Of a DNA stretch of 64,000 nucleotides, positions 44,920 through 56,306 are shown in pieces (positions within the stretch are counted from its first letter, which is position 1; every line of letters begins with the position of its first letter). The translations under genes and the position numbers were made by a program. Source of the stretch: Aquariibacter albus (GTDB lineage: Bacteria > Pseudomonadota > Gammaproteobacteria > Burkholderiales > Burkholderiaceae_C); the NCBI RefSeq assembly GCF_014145335.1, contig NZ_JACIVI010000001.1, positions 496,001 to 560,000 on the forward strand, read 5' to 3'. The notes beneath the pieces were generated by a model that worked only from the letters and a program-made list of their open reading frames with translations, searched no databases and had not been told where the DNA came from.

Positions 44920-46284
44920 ATGAGCACGCTGGACCTGTCCAAGTTCAAGGCCACCGGCCTGGAGACCTGTTTCCACGGTCGCCACATCGAGCCGCAGATC
45001 TATGCCGGTCTGAATGGCGCGAACTGGCATCTGCAGGACTACGTCGCCCGCGGTGGCTACGTGGCGCTGCGCCGCATCCTGACCGGCCTGCTGCCCGACG
45101 GCACGCAGGGCGAGCCGATGACGCCCGAGCAGCTGATCGCCGAGGTCAAGGCCAGCGGTCTGCGCGGCCGGGGCGGTGCGGGCTTCCCCACCGGCCTGAA
45201 GTGGAGCTTCATGCCGCGTGCGCTGCCGGTGCAGAAGTACCTCGTCTGCAACTCGGACGAGGGCGAGCCGGGCACCTGCAAGGACCGCGACATCCTGATG
45301 TTCAACCCCCATGCCGTGATCGAAGGCATGGCGATCGCGGCCTACGCGATGGGCATCTCGGTGGGCTACAACTACATCCACGGCGAGATCTTCGAGGTCT
45401 ACGAGCGCTTCGAGGCCGCGCTGGAGGAAGCCCGCGCCGCCGGCTTCCTGGGCAACAACATCCTCGGCAGCAGCCACAGCTTCCAGCTGCACGCCCACCA
45501 CGGCTTCGGCGCCTACATCTGCGGCGAGGAAACCGCGCTGCTTGAATCGCTGGAGGGCAAGAAGGGCCAGCCGCGCTTCAAGCCGCCGTTCCCCGCCAGC
45601 TTCGGCCTCTACGGCAAGCCGACCACCATCAACAACACCGAGACCTTCGCCGCCGTGCCGTGGATCATCCGCCATGGCGGCGAGGCCTACCTGAAGGTCG
45701 GCAAGCCGAACAACGGCGGCACGAAGATCTTCTCGATGGTCGGCGACGTCGAGCGGCCCGGCAACTACGAGGTGCCCATGGGCACCCCCTTCAGCACCCT
45801 GCTGGAACTGGCCGGCGGGGTGAAGGGCGGCAGGAAGCTCAAGGCCGTGATCCCCGGCGGTTCTTCCGCCCCGGTGCTGCCGGCGCATCTCATGATGGCC
45901 TGCACGATGGACTATGACTCCATCGCCAAGGCCGGCTCCATGCTGGGTTCGGGCGCCGTCATCGTGATGGACGAGACCCGCTGCATGGTCAAGAGCCTGC
46001 TGCGCCTGTCCTACTTCTACCAGCACGAGAGCTGCGGCCAGTGCACCCCCTGCCGCGAAGGCACGGGCTGGCTGTGGCGCATGGTCCAGCGCATCGAGCA
46101 CGGCGAAGGCCGCCCCGAGGATCTGGCCATGCTCGACAACGTGGCCGAGAACATCATGGGCCGCACGATCTGCGCGCTCGGCGACGCCGCGGCCATGCCG
46201 GTCCGCGCGATGCTGAAGCACTTCCGCGACGAGTTCGCGTATCACATCGAGCACAAGACCTGTCAGGTCTCCGTGCCGGCCTGA
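44920..46284 (+). CDS. nuoF: NADH-quinone oxidoreductase subunit F
   Basis: 454 aa. NuoF binds NADH and FMN and holds the N3 [4Fe-4S] cluster, where electrons enter complex [19 protein letters not shown] is the nucleotide/FMN-binding loop. [21 protein letters not shown] and [15 protein letters not shown] (cluster ligands) are present. An N-terminal [14 protein letters not shown] stretch precedes the core. It is 13 bases after nuoE. Confidence 0.98.
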   Translation: MSTLDLSKFKATGLETCFHGRHIEPQIYAGLNGANWHLQDYVARGGYVALRRILTGLLPDGTQGEPMTPEQLIAEVKASGLRGRGGAGFPTGLKWSFMPRALPVQKYLVCNSDEGEPGTCKDRDILMFNPHAVIEGMAIAAYAMGISVGYNYIHGEIFEVYERFEAALEEARAAGFLGNNILGSSHSFQLHAHHGFGAYICGEETALLESLEGKKGQPRFKPPFPASFGLYGKPTTINNTETFAAVPWIIRHGGEAYLKVGKPNNGGTKIFSMVGDVERPGNYEVPMGTPFSTLLELAGGVKGGRKLKAVIPGGSSAPVLPAHLMMACTMDYDSIAKAGSMLGSGAVIVMDETRCMVKSLLRLSYFYQHESCGQCTPCREGTGWLWRMVQRIEHGEGRPEDLAMLDNVAENIMGRTICALGDAAAMPVRAMLKHFRDEFAYHIEHKTCQVSVPA

Positions 46285-46312
46285 GTCGACCGCGGCGCAT
46301 CGCACCAAGAAC

Positions 46313-48646
46313 ATGGTTGAAATCGAACTCGACGGCCGCAAGGTCGAGGTGGCCGAAGGCAGCATGGTGATCCAGGCGGCCGAACGCAACGGCACCTACA
46401 TCCCGCACTTCTGCTACCACAAGAAGCTGTCCGTGGCGGCCAACTGCCGCATGTGCCTGGTGGAGATCGAGAAGGCGCCCAAGCCCATGCCGGCCTGCGC
46501 GACCCCGGTCACCCAGGGCATGATCGTCCGCACCAAGAGCGACAAGGCCGTCAAGGCCCAGCAGTCGGTCATGGAGTTCCTGCTGATCAACCATCCGCTG
46601 GACTGCCCGATCTGCGACCAGGGTGGCGAGTGCCAGCTGCAGGACCTCGCGGTCGGCTATGGCAAGTCCGCCTCGCGCTACGAGGAAGAGAAGCGCGTGG
46701 TCTTCCGCAAGGACGTCGGTCCGCTGATCTCCATGGAGGAGATGAGCCGCTGCATCCACTGCACCCGCTGCGTGCGCTTCGGCCAGGAAGTGGCGGGCGT
46801 GATGGAGCTGGGCATGATCCATCGCGGCGAGCACAGCGAGATCACCACGCTCAGCGGCGGCACGGTCGACAGCGAGCTCTCCGGCAACATGATCGACCTC
46901 TGCCCGGTCGGCGCCCTCACCAGCAAGCCCTTCCGCTACAGCGCCCGCACCTGGGAACTGTCGCGCCGCAAGAGCGTGAGCCCGCATGACAGCACGGGCG
47001 CCAACCTCGTCGTGCAGGTCAAGGCCGGCCAGGTGCTGCGCGTGCTGCCGCTCGAGAACGATGCCGTCAACGAGTGCTGGATCGCCGACCGCGACCGCTT
47101 CAGCTACGAGGCCCTGAACGGCCCGTCGCGCCTCAAGCAGCCGATGATCAAGCAGGGCGGCCAATGGCTCGCCACCGACTGGACGACCGCGCTCGAGTAC
47201 GTGGCCAATGGCCTCAAGGGCGTGAAGGCCGAGCACGGCGCCGCCGCGATTGGCGCGCTGGCCAGCCCGCATGCCACCGTCGAGGAGCTGCATCTGCTGG
47301 CCCAGCTGGTCCGCGGCCTGGGCAGCGACAACATCGACCATCGCCTGCGCCAGACCGACGCGGCGCTGGCCGCGCCGGCCGGCCAGGCCCGCTGGCTGGG
47401 CCTGCCGATCGCCGAGCTGTCCACCCTGGACGTCGCTTTCGTGGTGGGCTCCTTCCTGCGTAAGGACCACCCCCTATTCGCGCTGCGCCTGCGCCATGCC
47501 GCCGTTCGCGGCGCCGCCATCCATGGTCTCAACGGGGTGGCCGAGGACTGGGCCCTGCCGAGCGCCAGCCGCTGGGTGGCCGCCCCGTCCGACTGGGCCC
47601 AGGCCCTGGCCGGTGTCGCGGCCGCGGTCGCCCAGGCCAAGGGCCTGAACGCGCCCTTCGCGGTCAGCCCCTGCGCGCAGGCCCAGGCGGTGGCCGACAG
47701 CCTGCTGTCCGGCCAGCGCAAGGCCGTGCTCCTGGGCAACGCGGCCACGCAGCATCCGCAGGCAGCGGCGCTGCTGGGCCTGGCCCAATGGATTGCCGAG
47801 CAGACCGGCGCCAAGCTGGGCGTGCTGGGCGAGGCGGCCAACAGCGTCGGCGCCCAGCTGGTCGGCGCGCAGCCGGCTGCGGACGGCCTCTCGGCAGCCG
47901 CCATGCTCGGCCACGCACCGCGCAAGGCCCTGCTGCTGCTGAACACCGAGCCGGTGCTTGATGGCGCCGATGCCGCCGCCGCCCGCGCCGCGCTGTCGGC
48001 CGCGCAGATGGTCGTGTCCTTCTCGCCTTTCGCCGACGCGAACACCGAGTTCGCCGACGTGCTGCTGCCCATCGCGCCCTTCAGCGAAACCTCCGGCAGC
48101 TTCGTGAACGCCGAAGGTCGCGTGCAGAGCTTCCACGGCGTGGTCAAGCCCCTGGCCGACACCCGCCCGGCCTGGAAGGTGCTGCGCGTGCTGGGCACCC
48201 TGCTGGGCCTGCCGGGCTTCGGCGCGGAGAGCAGCGAAGAGGTCAAGGCCGCCGCCCTGGGCGACCTGGCCGCGCTGCCTGCCCGCCTGAGCAATGCGGT
48301 GGCCCTGCCGGCTAGCATCGGCACCGGCCCCCTGGCCGACGGCGGCCTGCAGCGTCTGCCCGAAGTGCCGATCTACGCGAGCGACAGCCTGGTCCGCCGT
48401 GCCCCTGCGCTGCAGGCCACGGCCGATGGTCGGGCGCCGCGCGTCGGCCTCTCGCCCGCCACCTGGGCCGCGCTCGGCCTGCAGGACGGTGCGTCGGTCC
48501 GCGTCACGCAGGGCGCCGCCATCGCCGTGCTGCCCGCCGAGCAGGAAGCCACCCTGGCCGCCCACTGCGTCCGCCTGCCCGCGGGCCATGCCGACACCGC
48601 CACCCTCGGCGCGATGAGCGGCACGGTCCGCGTCGAGAAGGCTTGA
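46313..48646 (+). CDS. nuoG: NADH-quinone oxidoreductase subunit G
   Basis: 777 aa. NuoG is the largest peripheral subunit and carries several Fe-S clusters. The N-terminal [2Fe-2S] centre uses C34, C45, C48 and C62 ([15 protein letters not shown]). [18 protein letters not shown] and [15 protein letters not shown] hold the next clusters. The C-terminal two thirds is a molybdopterin-oxidoreductase-like domain ([20 protein letters not shown] onward), including Ala-rich, weakly conserved stretches. It is 28 bases after nuoF. Confidence 0.97.
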   Translation: MVEIELDGRKVEVAEGSMVIQAAERNGTYIPHFCYHKKLSVAANCRMCLVEIEKAPKPMPACATPVTQGMIVRTKSDKAVKAQQSVMEFLLINHPLDCPICDQGGECQLQDLAVGYGKSASRYEEEKRVVFRKDVGPLISMEEMSRCIHCTRCVRFGQEVAGVMELGMIHRGEHSEITTLSGGTVDSELSGNMIDLCPVGALTSKPFRYSARTWELSRRKSVSPHDSTGANLVVQVKAGQVLRVLPLENDAVNECWIADRDRFSYEALNGPSRLKQPMIKQGGQWLATDWTTALEYVANGLKGVKAEHGAAAIGALASPHATVEELHLLAQLVRGLGSDNIDHRLRQTDAALAAPAGQARWLGLPIAELSTLDVAFVVGSFLRKDHPLFALRLRHAAVRGAAIHGLNGVAEDWALPSASRWVAAPSDWAQALAGVAAAVAQAKGLNAPFAVSPCAQAQAVADSLLSGQRKAVLLGNAATQHPQAAALLGLAQWIAEQTGAKLGVLGEAANSVGAQLVGAQPAADGLSAAAMLGHAPRKALLLLNTEPVLDGADAAAARAALSAAQMVVSFSPFADANTEFADVLLPIAPFSETSGSFVNAEGRVQSFHGVVKPLADTRPAWKVLRVLGTLLGLPGFGAESSEEVKAAALGDLAALPARLSNAVALPASIGTGPLADGGLQRLPEVPIYASDSLVRRAPALQATADGRAPRVGLSPATWAALGLQDGASVRVTQGAAIAVLPAEQEATLAAHCVRLPAGHADTATLGAMSGTVRVEKA

Positions 48647-48662
48647 GGAAAGGCACCCCACC

Positions 48663-49727
48663 ATGCTCGAACTCATGCAAAGCACCGGCAGCTCGCTCCT
48701 CGGGGGCGCGTGGCCGGTCGTCTGGACCCTGATCAAGATCGTCGCGCTGCTGCTGCCGCTGATGGGCTGCGTGGCCTATCTGACCCTGTGGGAGCGCAAG
48801 GCCATCGGCTGGTCGCAGATCCGCCCGGGCCCCAACCGGGTCGGGCCCTTCGGCCTGCTGACCCCGATCGCCGATGCGGTGAAGCTGATCTTCAAGGAGA
48901 TCATCATCCCGACGGCGGCCAACAAGGGCCTGTTCTTCCTCGGCCCGATCATGACCATCATGCCGGCCCTGGCGGCGTGGGCGGTCGTGCCCTTCGGCCC
49001 CGAGGTCGCGCTGGCCAACATCAATGCCGGCCTGCTCTACCTGATGGCGATCATGTCGCTCGAGGTCTACGGCGTGATCATCGCCGGCTGGGCCTCGAAC
49101 TCGAAGTACGCCTTCCTCGGCGCCATGCGCGCCTCGGCGCAGATGGTCAGCTACGAGATCGCGATGGGCTTCGCGCTCGTCATCGTGCTGATGATCTCGG
49201 GCTCGCTGAACATCAGCCAGATCGTGCTGAAGCAGGACGTCGGCCAGTTCGCCGACATGGGCCTGAATTTCCTGAGCTGGAACTGGCTGCCGCTCTTCCC
49301 CATCTTCATCGTCTACTTCATCTCCGGCCTCGCGGAGACGAACCGCCACCCCTTCGACGTGGTGGAAGGCGAATCGGAGATCGTGGCGGGCCACATGATC
49401 GAGTACTCCGGGATGTCGTTCGCGATGTTCTTCCTGGCCGAGTACGCGAACATGATCCTGGTGTCGATCCTGTCGGTCACGCTCTTCCTGGGCGGCTGGC
49501 TGCCGCCGATCGACAGCGCCTTCTTCAACGCCATCCCGGGCTGGATCTGGCTGGGCCTGAAGACCTTCGTCGTCGTGACGATGTTCCTCTGGGTCCGCGC
49601 CACCTTCCCGCGCTTCCGCTACGACCAGATCATGCGTCTGGGCTGGAAGATCTTCATTCCCGTGACGCTGGTCTGGCTGGTCGTGGTCGGCCTGTGGATG
49701 CAGTCGCCGTGGAACATCTGGAAGTAA
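48663..49727 (+). CDS. nuoH: NADH-quinone oxidoreductase subunit H
   Basis: 354 aa, about eight membrane helices. NuoH links the peripheral and membrane arms and lines the quinone entry. Blocks such as [23 protein letters not shown] and [17 protein letters not shown], with [22 protein letters not shown] in the middle, are diagnostic. GAGGAAAGG precedes the ATG. It is 16 bases after nuoG. Confidence 0.98.
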   Translation: MLELMQSTGSSLLGGAWPVVWTLIKIVALLLPLMGCVAYLTLWERKAIGWSQIRPGPNRVGPFGLLTPIADAVKLIFKEIIIPTAANKGLFFLGPIMTIMPALAAWAVVPFGPEVALANINAGLLYLMAIMSLEVYGVIIAGWASNSKYAFLGAMRASAQMVSYEIAMGFALVIVLMISGSLNISQIVLKQDVGQFADMGLNFLSWNWLPLFPIFIVYFISGLAETNRHPFDVVEGESEIVAGHMIEYSGMSFAMFFLAEYANMILVSILSVTLFLGGWLPPIDSAFFNAIPGWIWLGLKTFVVVTMFLWVRATFPRFRYDQIMRLGWKIFIPVTLVWLVVVGLWMQSPWNIWK

Positions 49728-49737
49728 GGGCGGCAGC

Positions 49738-50235
49738 ATGAGCACCCTCGCATCGATCAAGGAATTCTTCGGCAGCTTCCTGCTGCTGGAGTTGTTCAAG
49801 GGCCTGAAGCTGACCGGCAAGCATTTCCTGTCGCCGACCATCACCGTTCAGTTCCCGGAAGAAAAGACCCCGCAGAGCCCGCGCTTCCGCGGCCTGCACG
49901 CCCTGCGCCGCTACGAGAACGGCGAGGAGCGCTGCATCGCCTGCAAGCTCTGCGAGGCGGTCTGCCCGGCCATGGCCATCACCATCGAGTCCGATGTCCG
50001 CGACGACGGCAGCCGCCGCACGACCCGCTACGACATCGACCTGACCAAGTGCATCTTCTGCGGTTTCTGCGAAGAGAGCTGCCCGGTCGACTCGATCGTC
50101 GAGACGCACATCTTCGAGTACCACGGCGAGAAGCGCGGCGACCTGTACTTCACCAAGGACATGCTGCTGGCGGTCGGTGACCGCTACGAGCCCGTGATCG
50201 CCGCCAACAAGGCCGCGGACGCGCGCTACCGCTGA
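49738..50235 (+). CDS. nuoI: NADH-quinone oxidoreductase subunit I
   Basis: 165 aa. NuoI carries clusters N6a and N6b, bridging NuoG and NuoB. Two ferredoxin motifs are seen: [13 protein letters not shown] and [13 protein letters not shown]. An N-terminal amphipathic region ([20 protein letters not shown]) anchors it to the membrane arm. It is 10 bases after nuoH. Confidence 0.98.
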   Translation: MSTLASIKEFFGSFLLLELFKGLKLTGKHFLSPTITVQFPEEKTPQSPRFRGLHALRRYENGEERCIACKLCEAVCPAMAITIESDVRDDGSRRTTRYDIDLTKCIFCGFCEESCPVDSIVETHIFEYHGEKRGDLYFTKDMLLAVGDRYEPVIAANKAADARYR

Positions 50236-50260
50236 CGAAGAGGCCCGCCGCCGCCCTGCC

Positions 50261-50908
50261 ATGACGACCCCCACCGCGCTCTTCTACCTTTTCGCGGCCG
50301 TGCTGCTGTTTGCAGCCTTCCGCGTGATCACCGCCCGAAGCTCGGTCCACGCCGCGCTCTACCTGGTGCTGGCCTTCTTCAATGCGTCCTGCGTCTGGAT
50401 GCTGCTGGAGGCCGAGTTCCTCGCGATCACCCTCGTGCTGGTCTATGTCGGCGCGGTGATGGTGCTCTTCCTCTTCGTCGTGATGATGCTCGACGCCAAC
50501 CTCGACCGCACGCGGGCCGGCTTCTGGAAGCATGTGCCGCTGGCGGCCGGCGTCGGCGTGGTGATCGCCTTCGAGATGGCGGCCGTGCTGCTGGGGGGCT
50601 TCCGCCTCAGCGATGCGCCGGCACCCTCGGCCGAGGCCCTGTCCCTGGGCAACACCAAGCTGCTCGGCCTGGCGCTCTACACCGACTACCTCTACCCCCT
50701 GCAGATCGCGGCCGTGCTGCTGCTGGTGGCCATCATCGCCGCCATTGCGCTGACGCTGCGCCGTCGCAAGGACAGCCGCTACCTGAACCCGGGCCAGCAG
50801 GTCCGCGTGAAGAAGGCGGACCGCCTCAGCATCCTGAAGGTGGCGCCCACCGTGGCCACCCCGCCGTCCGAGGCCGCGGCCTCCGGCCCCGAAGGAGCCG
50901 CCCGATGA
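50261..50908 (+). CDS. nuoJ: NADH-quinone oxidoreductase subunit J
   Basis: 215 aa with five membrane helices. NuoJ is part of the proton channel near the quinone site. [20 protein letters not shown] in helix 3 is the conserved pi-bulge region. A 40-residue C-terminal Arg/Lys/Ala tail ([18 protein letters not shown] onward) extends beyond the last helix. Its stop overlaps the nuoK start by four bases. Confidence 0.97.
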   Translation: MTTPTALFYLFAAVLLFAAFRVITARSSVHAALYLVLAFFNASCVWMLLEAEFLAITLVLVYVGAVMVLFLFVVMMLDANLDRTRAGFWKHVPLAAGVGVVIAFEMAAVLLGGFRLSDAPAPSAEALSLGNTKLLGLALYTDYLYPLQIAAVLLLVAIIAAIALTLRRRKDSRYLNPGQQVRVKKADRLSILKVAPTVATPPSEAAASGPEGAAR

Positions 50909-51213
50909 CCCTCACCCTCGGCCACTACCTGTCCCTTGGCGCGATGCTGTTCGCGCTCTCGGTGATCGGCATCTTCCTGAATCGCAAGAACCTGATCGTG
51001 CTGCTGATGGCCATCGAGCTGATGCTGCTGGCGGTCAATCTGAACTTCGTCGCCTTCTCGCACTTCCTGGGCGACATGGCCGGCCAGGTCTTCGTGTTCT
51101 TCATCCTCACCGTCGCCGCCGCCGAGTCGGCGATCGGCCTGGCCATCCTCGTCGTGCTGTTCCGCAACCGCTCGACGATCGACGTCAACGAGCTGGACAC
51201 GCTCAAGGGCTGA
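50905..51213 (+). CDS. nuoK: NADH-quinone oxidoreductase subunit K
   Basis: 102 aa, three helices. NuoK holds two conserved glutamates in its second and third helices: [19 protein letters not shown] and [19 protein letters not shown]. These form part of the proton pathway. Translation is coupled to nuoJ by an ATGA overlap at 50905. Confidence 0.98.
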   Translation: MTLTLGHYLSLGAMLFALSVIGIFLNRKNLIVLLMAIELMLLAVNLNFVAFSHFLGDMAGQVFVFFILTVAAAESAIGLAILVVLFRNRSTIDVNELDTLKG

Positions 51214-51246
51214 GTCCCTGACCCCGCCCACGGAGCCTCGAACCCG

Positions 51247-53256
51247 ATGTCCCAACTCTCCACCCCCTTGCTGCTCGCGGTGCCGCTGGCCCCGCTGGCC
51301 GGCGCCGTGCTTGCCGGCCTGTTCGGCAAGACGCTCGGCCGTCGCGGCGCCCATGTCGCGACCATCCTCGGCGTCGCGATTGCCTTCCTGATCTCGGCCT
51401 GGGTGCTGAAGCTCGTCGCCCTCGATGGCGCGCGCTTCAACCAGACGCTCTACCAGTGGATGACGCTGGGCAAGCTCGTCATGGAAGTCGGCTTCCTGGT
51501 CGACGGCCTGACCGCGATGATGATGTGCGTGGTGACCTTCGTGTCCCTGATGGTCCACATCTACACCATCGGCTACATGGAAGAGGACCCGGGCTACCAG
51601 CGCTTCTTCGCCTACATCTCGCTCTTCACCTTCAGCATGCTCATGCTGGTGATGAGCAACAACATGCTCCAGCTCTTCTTCGGCTGGGAAGCGGTGGGCC
51701 TGGTCAGCTACCTCCTGATCGGTTTCTGGTTCACCAAGCCGACGGCGATCTTCGCCAACATGAAGGCCTTCCTGGTCAATCGGGTGGGTGACTTCGGCTT
51801 CATCCTCGGCATCGGCCTGCTGCTGGCCTACACCGGCTCGCTGAACTACACCGAGGTCTTCGCGAAGAAGGACGAACTCGCCGCGCTGGCCTTCCCCGGC
51901 ACCGACTGGGCGCTGCTGAGCGTGGCCTGCATCTGCCTGTTCATCGGTGCCATGGGCAAGAGCGCGCAGTTCCCGCTGCATGTCTGGCTGCCCGACTCGA
52001 TGGAAGGCCCGACGCCGATCTCCGCCCTGATCCACGCCGCCACCATGGTGACGGCCGGCATCTTCATGGTCGCGCGCTTCTCGCCGCTCTTCGAGCTGAG
52101 CGACACCGCGCTCAACTTCGTGATGGTGATCGGCTCGATCACGGCCCTGTTCATGGGCTTCCTCGGCATCATCCAGAACGACATCAAGCGCGTGGTCGCG
52201 TATTCGACGCTGTCCCAGCTCGGCTACATGACGGTCGCGCTCGGCGCCTCGGCCTACTCGGTGGCGGTCTTCCACCTGATGACGCACGCCTTCTTCAAGG
52301 CGCTGCTCTTCCTCGGTGCGGGCTCGGTCATCATCGGCATGCACCACGATCAGGACATCCGCAATATGGGCGGCCTGTGGAAGCGCATGCCCATCACCTG
52401 GATCACCTCGCTGCTGGGCTCGCTCGCGCTGATCGGCACGCCGCTGTTCGCCGGCTTCTACTCGAAGGACAGCATCATCCTGGCGGTCGAGGCCAGCACG
52501 CTGCCGGCTGCCGGCTTCGCGCAGTTTGCGGTCATCGCCGGCGTCTTCGTCACCGCCTTCTACAGCTTCCGGATGTACTTCCTGGTCTTCCACGGCAAGG
52601 AACGCTTCCACCACAAGCCCTTCCCCGGCGAACACGATCACCATGACGATGCGCACGGCCACCACGAGCCGCATGTGCCGCACGAGTCGCCCTGGGTCGT
52701 GACCCTGCCGCTCGCGCTGCTGGCGATCCCCTCGGTCGTGATCGGCTACCTCAGCATCGAGCCCATGCTCTTCGGCGGCTTCCTCGCCGATGCGATCACC
52801 GTCGACGCGGCCAAGCATCCCGCCATGGCGGAGCTGGCCCATCACTTCCACGGTGCGCTGGCGATGGCCCTGCACGGCCTGCAGACCCTGCCGTTCTGGC
52901 TGGCGCTCGGTGGCGTGCTGACGGCCTGGGTCTTCTACCTGAAGCTGCCGGCCATCCCGGCGGCCTTCGATGCTCGCCTCGGCGCGCTGCGCCGGGTGCT
53001 GGAGAACAAGTACTACATGGACGCGATCAACGAGAAGGTCTTCGCGGCAGGCGCCCGGGGCCTGGGTCGCGGACTGTGGAAGGGCGGCGACGTGGCCTTC
53101 ATCGACGGCCTGCTCGTCAACGGCCCCGCCCGTCTGGTCGGCTGGATCGCGCAGCGGGTGCGCACGCTCCAGACCGGTTTCATCTACCACTACGCGCTGG
53201 TGATGATCGTCGGCGTGTTCGTCCTGCTGACCTGGTTCGTGCGTTTCGGGCGCTGA
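51247..53256 (+). CDS. nuoL: NADH-quinone oxidoreductase subunit L
   Basis: 669 aa, a Mrp-like antiporter subunit with about 16 helices, including the long lateral C-terminal helix characteristic of NuoL. FFGWEAVGLVSYLLIGFWF holds the conserved helix-5 glutamate, and GAMGKSAQFPLHVWLPDSMEGPTP the helix-7 lysine. A His/Asp-rich loop (HDHHDDAHGHHEPHVPHES, about residues 460-480) lies late in the protein, as in relatives. It is 33 bases after nuoK. Confidence 0.98.
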   Translation: MSQLSTPLLLAVPLAPLAGAVLAGLFGKTLGRRGAHVATILGVAIAFLISAWVLKLVALDGARFNQTLYQWMTLGKLVMEVGFLVDGLTAMMMCVVTFVSLMVHIYTIGYMEEDPGYQRFFAYISLFTFSMLMLVMSNNMLQLFFGWEAVGLVSYLLIGFWFTKPTAIFANMKAFLVNRVGDFGFILGIGLLLAYTGSLNYTEVFAKKDELAALAFPGTDWALLSVACICLFIGAMGKSAQFPLHVWLPDSMEGPTPISALIHAATMVTAGIFMVARFSPLFELSDTALNFVMVIGSITALFMGFLGIIQNDIKRVVAYSTLSQLGYMTVALGASAYSVAVFHLMTHAFFKALLFLGAGSVIIGMHHDQDIRNMGGLWKRMPITWITSLLGSLALIGTPLFAGFYSKDSIILAVEASTLPAAGFAQFAVIAGVFVTAFYSFRMYFLVFHGKERFHHKPFPGEHDHHDDAHGHHEPHVPHESPWVVTLPLALLAIPSVVIGYLSIEPMLFGGFLADAITVDAAKHPAMAELAHHFHGALAMALHGLQTLPFWLALGGVLTAWVFYLKLPAIPAAFDARLGALRRVLENKYYMDAINEKVFAAGARGLGRGLWKGGDVAFIDGLLVNGPARLVGWIAQRVRTLQTGFIYHYALVMIVGVFVLLTWFVRFGR

Positions 53257-53277
53257 GCGGGCAACACGAAGAAGAAC

Positions 53278-54753
53278 ATGGGAACCCTCTCGATTGCCAT
53301 CTGGACCCCGATCGCCTTCGGCGTCCTCCTGCTTGCCTTCGGCCGCCAGGCCCAGGCGCATGTCGCGCGCTGGCTCGCGCTGGTCGGGGCCCTCGTCGGC
53401 CTGCTGGTGACCTTGCCGGTGGTCTCCGGCTTCGACACCTCGACGGCTGCCATGCAGTTCGTCGAGAACCTGCCGTGGATCGCGCGCTTCAATGTGCGCT
53501 ACCACCTCGGCATCGACGGCCTGTCGATGTGGTTCGTGCCGCTGACCGCTTTCATCACCGTGATCGTCGTGATTGCGGCCTGGGAGGTGGTGGAGGACCG
53601 GCCGCACCAGTACCTCGGCGCCTTCCTGATCCTGTCGGGTCTGCTGATTGGCGTGTTCACCGCGCTCGACGGCCTGCTCTTCTATGTGTTCTTCGAGGCC
53701 ACGCTGATCCCGATGTACATCGTGATCGGCGTGTGGGGCGGTCCGCGCCGCGTCTACGCGGCCTTCAAGTTCTTCCTCTACACGCTGCTCGGCTCGCTGC
53801 TGATGCTGGTGGCGCTGATCTACCTGTACTACAAGTCGGGTGGCAGCTTCGCGATCCTTGACTGGCACAAGCTGCCGCTGCCGATGGACGCGCAGACCCT
53901 GCTGTTCTTCGCCTTCTTCGCCGCCTTCGCCGTCAAGGTGCCGATGTGGCCGGTGCACACCTGGCTGCCCGACGCCCACGTCGAGGCGCCGACCGGCGGC
54001 TCCGTCGTGCTGGCCGCGATCATGCTGAAGCTCGGCGCCTACGGTTTCCTGCGCTTCTCGCTGCCCATCACGCCCGATGCCAGCCAGGCCTGGGCCGGCC
54101 TCATCATCGGCCTGAGCCTGGTGGCGGTGCTCTACATCGGCGTGGTCGCGCTGGTCCAGGGCGACATGAAGAAGCTGGTCGCCTATTCGTCGATCGCGCA
54201 CATGGGCTTCGTGACCCTGGGCTTCTTCCTCTTCGATCCCCTGGCCATGGCCGGCGGCATCGTGCAGATGGTCAGCCACGGCTTCGTCTCGGGCGCGATG
54301 TTCCTCTGTATCGGCGTGCTCTACGACCGCGTGCACAGCCGCGAGATCGCCAGCTACGGCGGCGTGGTCAACACCATGCCGAAGTTCGCGGCCTTCGCCG
54401 TGCTGTTCGCGATGGCCAACTGCGGCCTGCCGGGCACCGCGGGCTTCGTGGGCGAGTGGATGGTCATCCTCGGTGCGGTGAAGGTTGATTTCTGGATCGG
54501 CCTGCTGGCGGCGACCACGCTGATCTTCGGCGCCGCCTACACGCTGTGGATGGTCAAGCGCGTCTACTTCGGCCCGGTGGCCAACGAGGACGTGCGCGGC
54601 CTGAGCGACCTGAATGCCCGCGAGTTCCTGATGCTGGCCGTGCTGGCCCTCGCCGTGCTGGCGATGGGTCTGTATCCCAAGCCCTTCACCGACGTGATGG
54701 ACGTGTCGGTGGCCGAGCTGCTGCGCCACGTGGCCGTCTCCAAGCTGCCCTGA
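53278..54753 (+). CDS. nuoM: NADH-quinone oxidoreductase subunit M
   Basis: 491 aa, about 14 helices, an antiporter-like subunit. FYVFFEATLIPMYIVIGVWGG holds the conserved glutamate; KVPMWPVHTWLPDAHVEAPTG and LVAYSSIAHMGFVTLG are family hallmarks. It is 21 bases after nuoL and 31 bases before nuoN. Confidence 0.98.
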   Translation: MGTLSIAIWTPIAFGVLLLAFGRQAQAHVARWLALVGALVGLLVTLPVVSGFDTSTAAMQFVENLPWIARFNVRYHLGIDGLSMWFVPLTAFITVIVVIAAWEVVEDRPHQYLGAFLILSGLLIGVFTALDGLLFYVFFEATLIPMYIVIGVWGGPRRVYAAFKFFLYTLLGSLLMLVALIYLYYKSGGSFAILDWHKLPLPMDAQTLLFFAFFAAFAVKVPMWPVHTWLPDAHVEAPTGGSVVLAAIMLKLGAYGFLRFSLPITPDASQAWAGLIIGLSLVAVLYIGVVALVQGDMKKLVAYSSIAHMGFVTLGFFLFDPLAMAGGIVQMVSHGFVSGAMFLCIGVLYDRVHSREIASYGGVVNTMPKFAAFAVLFAMANCGLPGTAGFVGEWMVILGAVKVDFWIGLLAATTLIFGAAYTLWMVKRVYFGPVANEDVRGLSDLNAREFLMLAVLALAVLAMGLYPKPFTDVMDVSVAELLRHVAVSKLP

Positions 54754-54784
54754 GCCGCCCCGGCCTGAACCCGATACCCCGACG

Positions 54785-56281
54785 ATGAACCCGATGAACT
54801 GGTCCGTCCTGAGCCCCGAGATCCTGCTGCTGGCGATGACCTGCCTCATCGCCCTGGCCGATCTCTTCGTCAGCTCGCCCCGGCGTGGTCTGACCCACGG
54901 CCTGTCGATGATTGCGCTGGCCGCCGTGGCCGCCCTGCACCTGCTGGGCTTCCAGGAGGGGCAGACGCAGTACGCCTTCGGCAACATGGTCGTCAGCGAC
55001 CCGATGGGCCATCTGCTGGCCTTCTTCGCCGTGGTGGCCACGGCCGTCACCCTCATCTATGCGCGGCCTTACGCGGCCTCGCGCGAGATGCTCAAGGGCG
55101 AGCTGCACACCCTGTCGCTGTTCGCCCTGCTCGGCATCCTGGTGATGATTTCGGCCAACCACTTCCTGGTGATCTACCTGGGACTGGAGCTGATGTCGCT
55201 GAGCCTGTATGCCCTGGTGGCCCTGCGTCGCGACCATGCACCGGCCACCGAGGCCGCGATGAAGTACTTCGTGCTCGGCGCCCTGGCCAGCGGCTTCCTG
55301 CTCTACGGTCTGTCGATGCTCTACGGCGCGACCGGTGCGCTCGAGCTCGGCAAGGTGTTCGAAGCCATCGGCAGCGGGCAGATCAATGCTCAGGTGCTGG
55401 TCTTCGGCGTGGTGTTCATCGTCGCCGGCCTGGCCTTCAAGCTTGGCGTCGTGCCTTTCCACATGTGGGTGCCCGACGTCTACCAGGGCGCACCGACGGC
55501 GGTCACGCTGATGATCGCCGCCGCGCCCAAGCTGGCCGCCTTCGCGATCACCATCCGCCTGCTCGTCGAGGGCATGATCGGTCTCGGCAAGGACTGGCAG
55601 CAGATGCTGATGGTGCTGTCGGTCTGTTCCCTGGTGCTCGGCAACCTCGCCGCGATCGCGCAGGACAACCTGAAGCGCCTGCTGGCCTACTCGACCATCT
55701 CCCAGCTCGGCTTCATGCTGCTCGGCCTGACGCCGACGCTGATCGCGGGCAACACCCTGTCGGCCGCCAACGGCTACAGCTCGGCGATGTTCTACCTGGT
55801 CGCCTACGTGCTGACCACGCTGGCCGGCTTCGGCGTGCTGCTGGCGCTGACCCAGCGTGGCTTCGAAAGCGAGCAGGTCAGCGATCTGGCCGGCCTGAAC
55901 CGCCGCAGCCCGCTGATGGCCGGCATCATGGCCCTGGTCATGTTCTCGCTGGCCGGCATTCCGCCGACGGTGGGCTTCTACGCGAAGCTGGCGGTGCTGC
56001 AGTCGCTGGTCTCGACCAATGTGCCGCTCTACATTGGCCTGGCCATCGTCGCGGTGCTGCTCTCGCTGATCGGCGCCTACTACTACCTCCGCATCGTCAA
56101 GGTCATGTACTTCGATGCACCGGCCGACTCCGGTCCGGCTGCGGGCGAGCTGCAGCTGCTGCCGACCGAGGTGCGTGTGGTGCTGGGGCTCAATGCCCTG
56201 CTGGTGCTCGGCTTCGGCCTCCTGCCGGGTGGGCTGATGGCCTGGTGTGCGGACGCGATCCGCATGGCCCTGGCCACCTGA
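54785..56281 (+). CDS. nuoN: NADH-quinone oxidoreductase subunit N
   Basis: 498 aa, about 14 helices, the third antiporter-like subunit. YLGLELMSLSLYALVALRRD, FKLGVVPFHMWVPDVYQGAPT and LLAYSTISQLGFMLLGL identify it. It ends the nuo operon. An ATG three codons later (54794) is an alternative start, but 54785 is used because it is the first in-frame start after nuoM. Confidence 0.97.
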   Translation: MNPMNWSVLSPEILLLAMTCLIALADLFVSSPRRGLTHGLSMIALAAVAALHLLGFQEGQTQYAFGNMVVSDPMGHLLAFFAVVATAVTLIYARPYAASREMLKGELHTLSLFALLGILVMISANHFLVIYLGLELMSLSLYALVALRRDHAPATEAAMKYFVLGALASGFLLYGLSMLYGATGALELGKVFEAIGSGQINAQVLVFGVVFIVAGLAFKLGVVPFHMWVPDVYQGAPTAVTLMIAAAPKLAAFAITIRLLVEGMIGLGKDWQQMLMVLSVCSLVLGNLAAIAQDNLKRLLAYSTISQLGFMLLGLTPTLIAGNTLSAANGYSSAMFYLVAYVLTTLAGFGVLLALTQRGFESEQVSDLAGLNRRSPLMAGIMALVMFSLAGIPPTVGFYAKLAVLQSLVSTNVPLYIGLAIVAVLLSLIGAYYYLRIVKVMYFDAPADSGPAAGELQLLPTEVRVVLGLNALLVLGFGLLPGGLMAWCADAIRMALAT

Positions 56282-56306
56282 GCGGCCGTTTCCGGACAGT
56301 CTCACG

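Noticed and set aside
50779-55056. Open minus-strand frame of over 1400 codons across nuoJ-nuoN
   Set aside because: Antisense to five recognised complex I genes, His/Arg/Asp-rich with no family signature.
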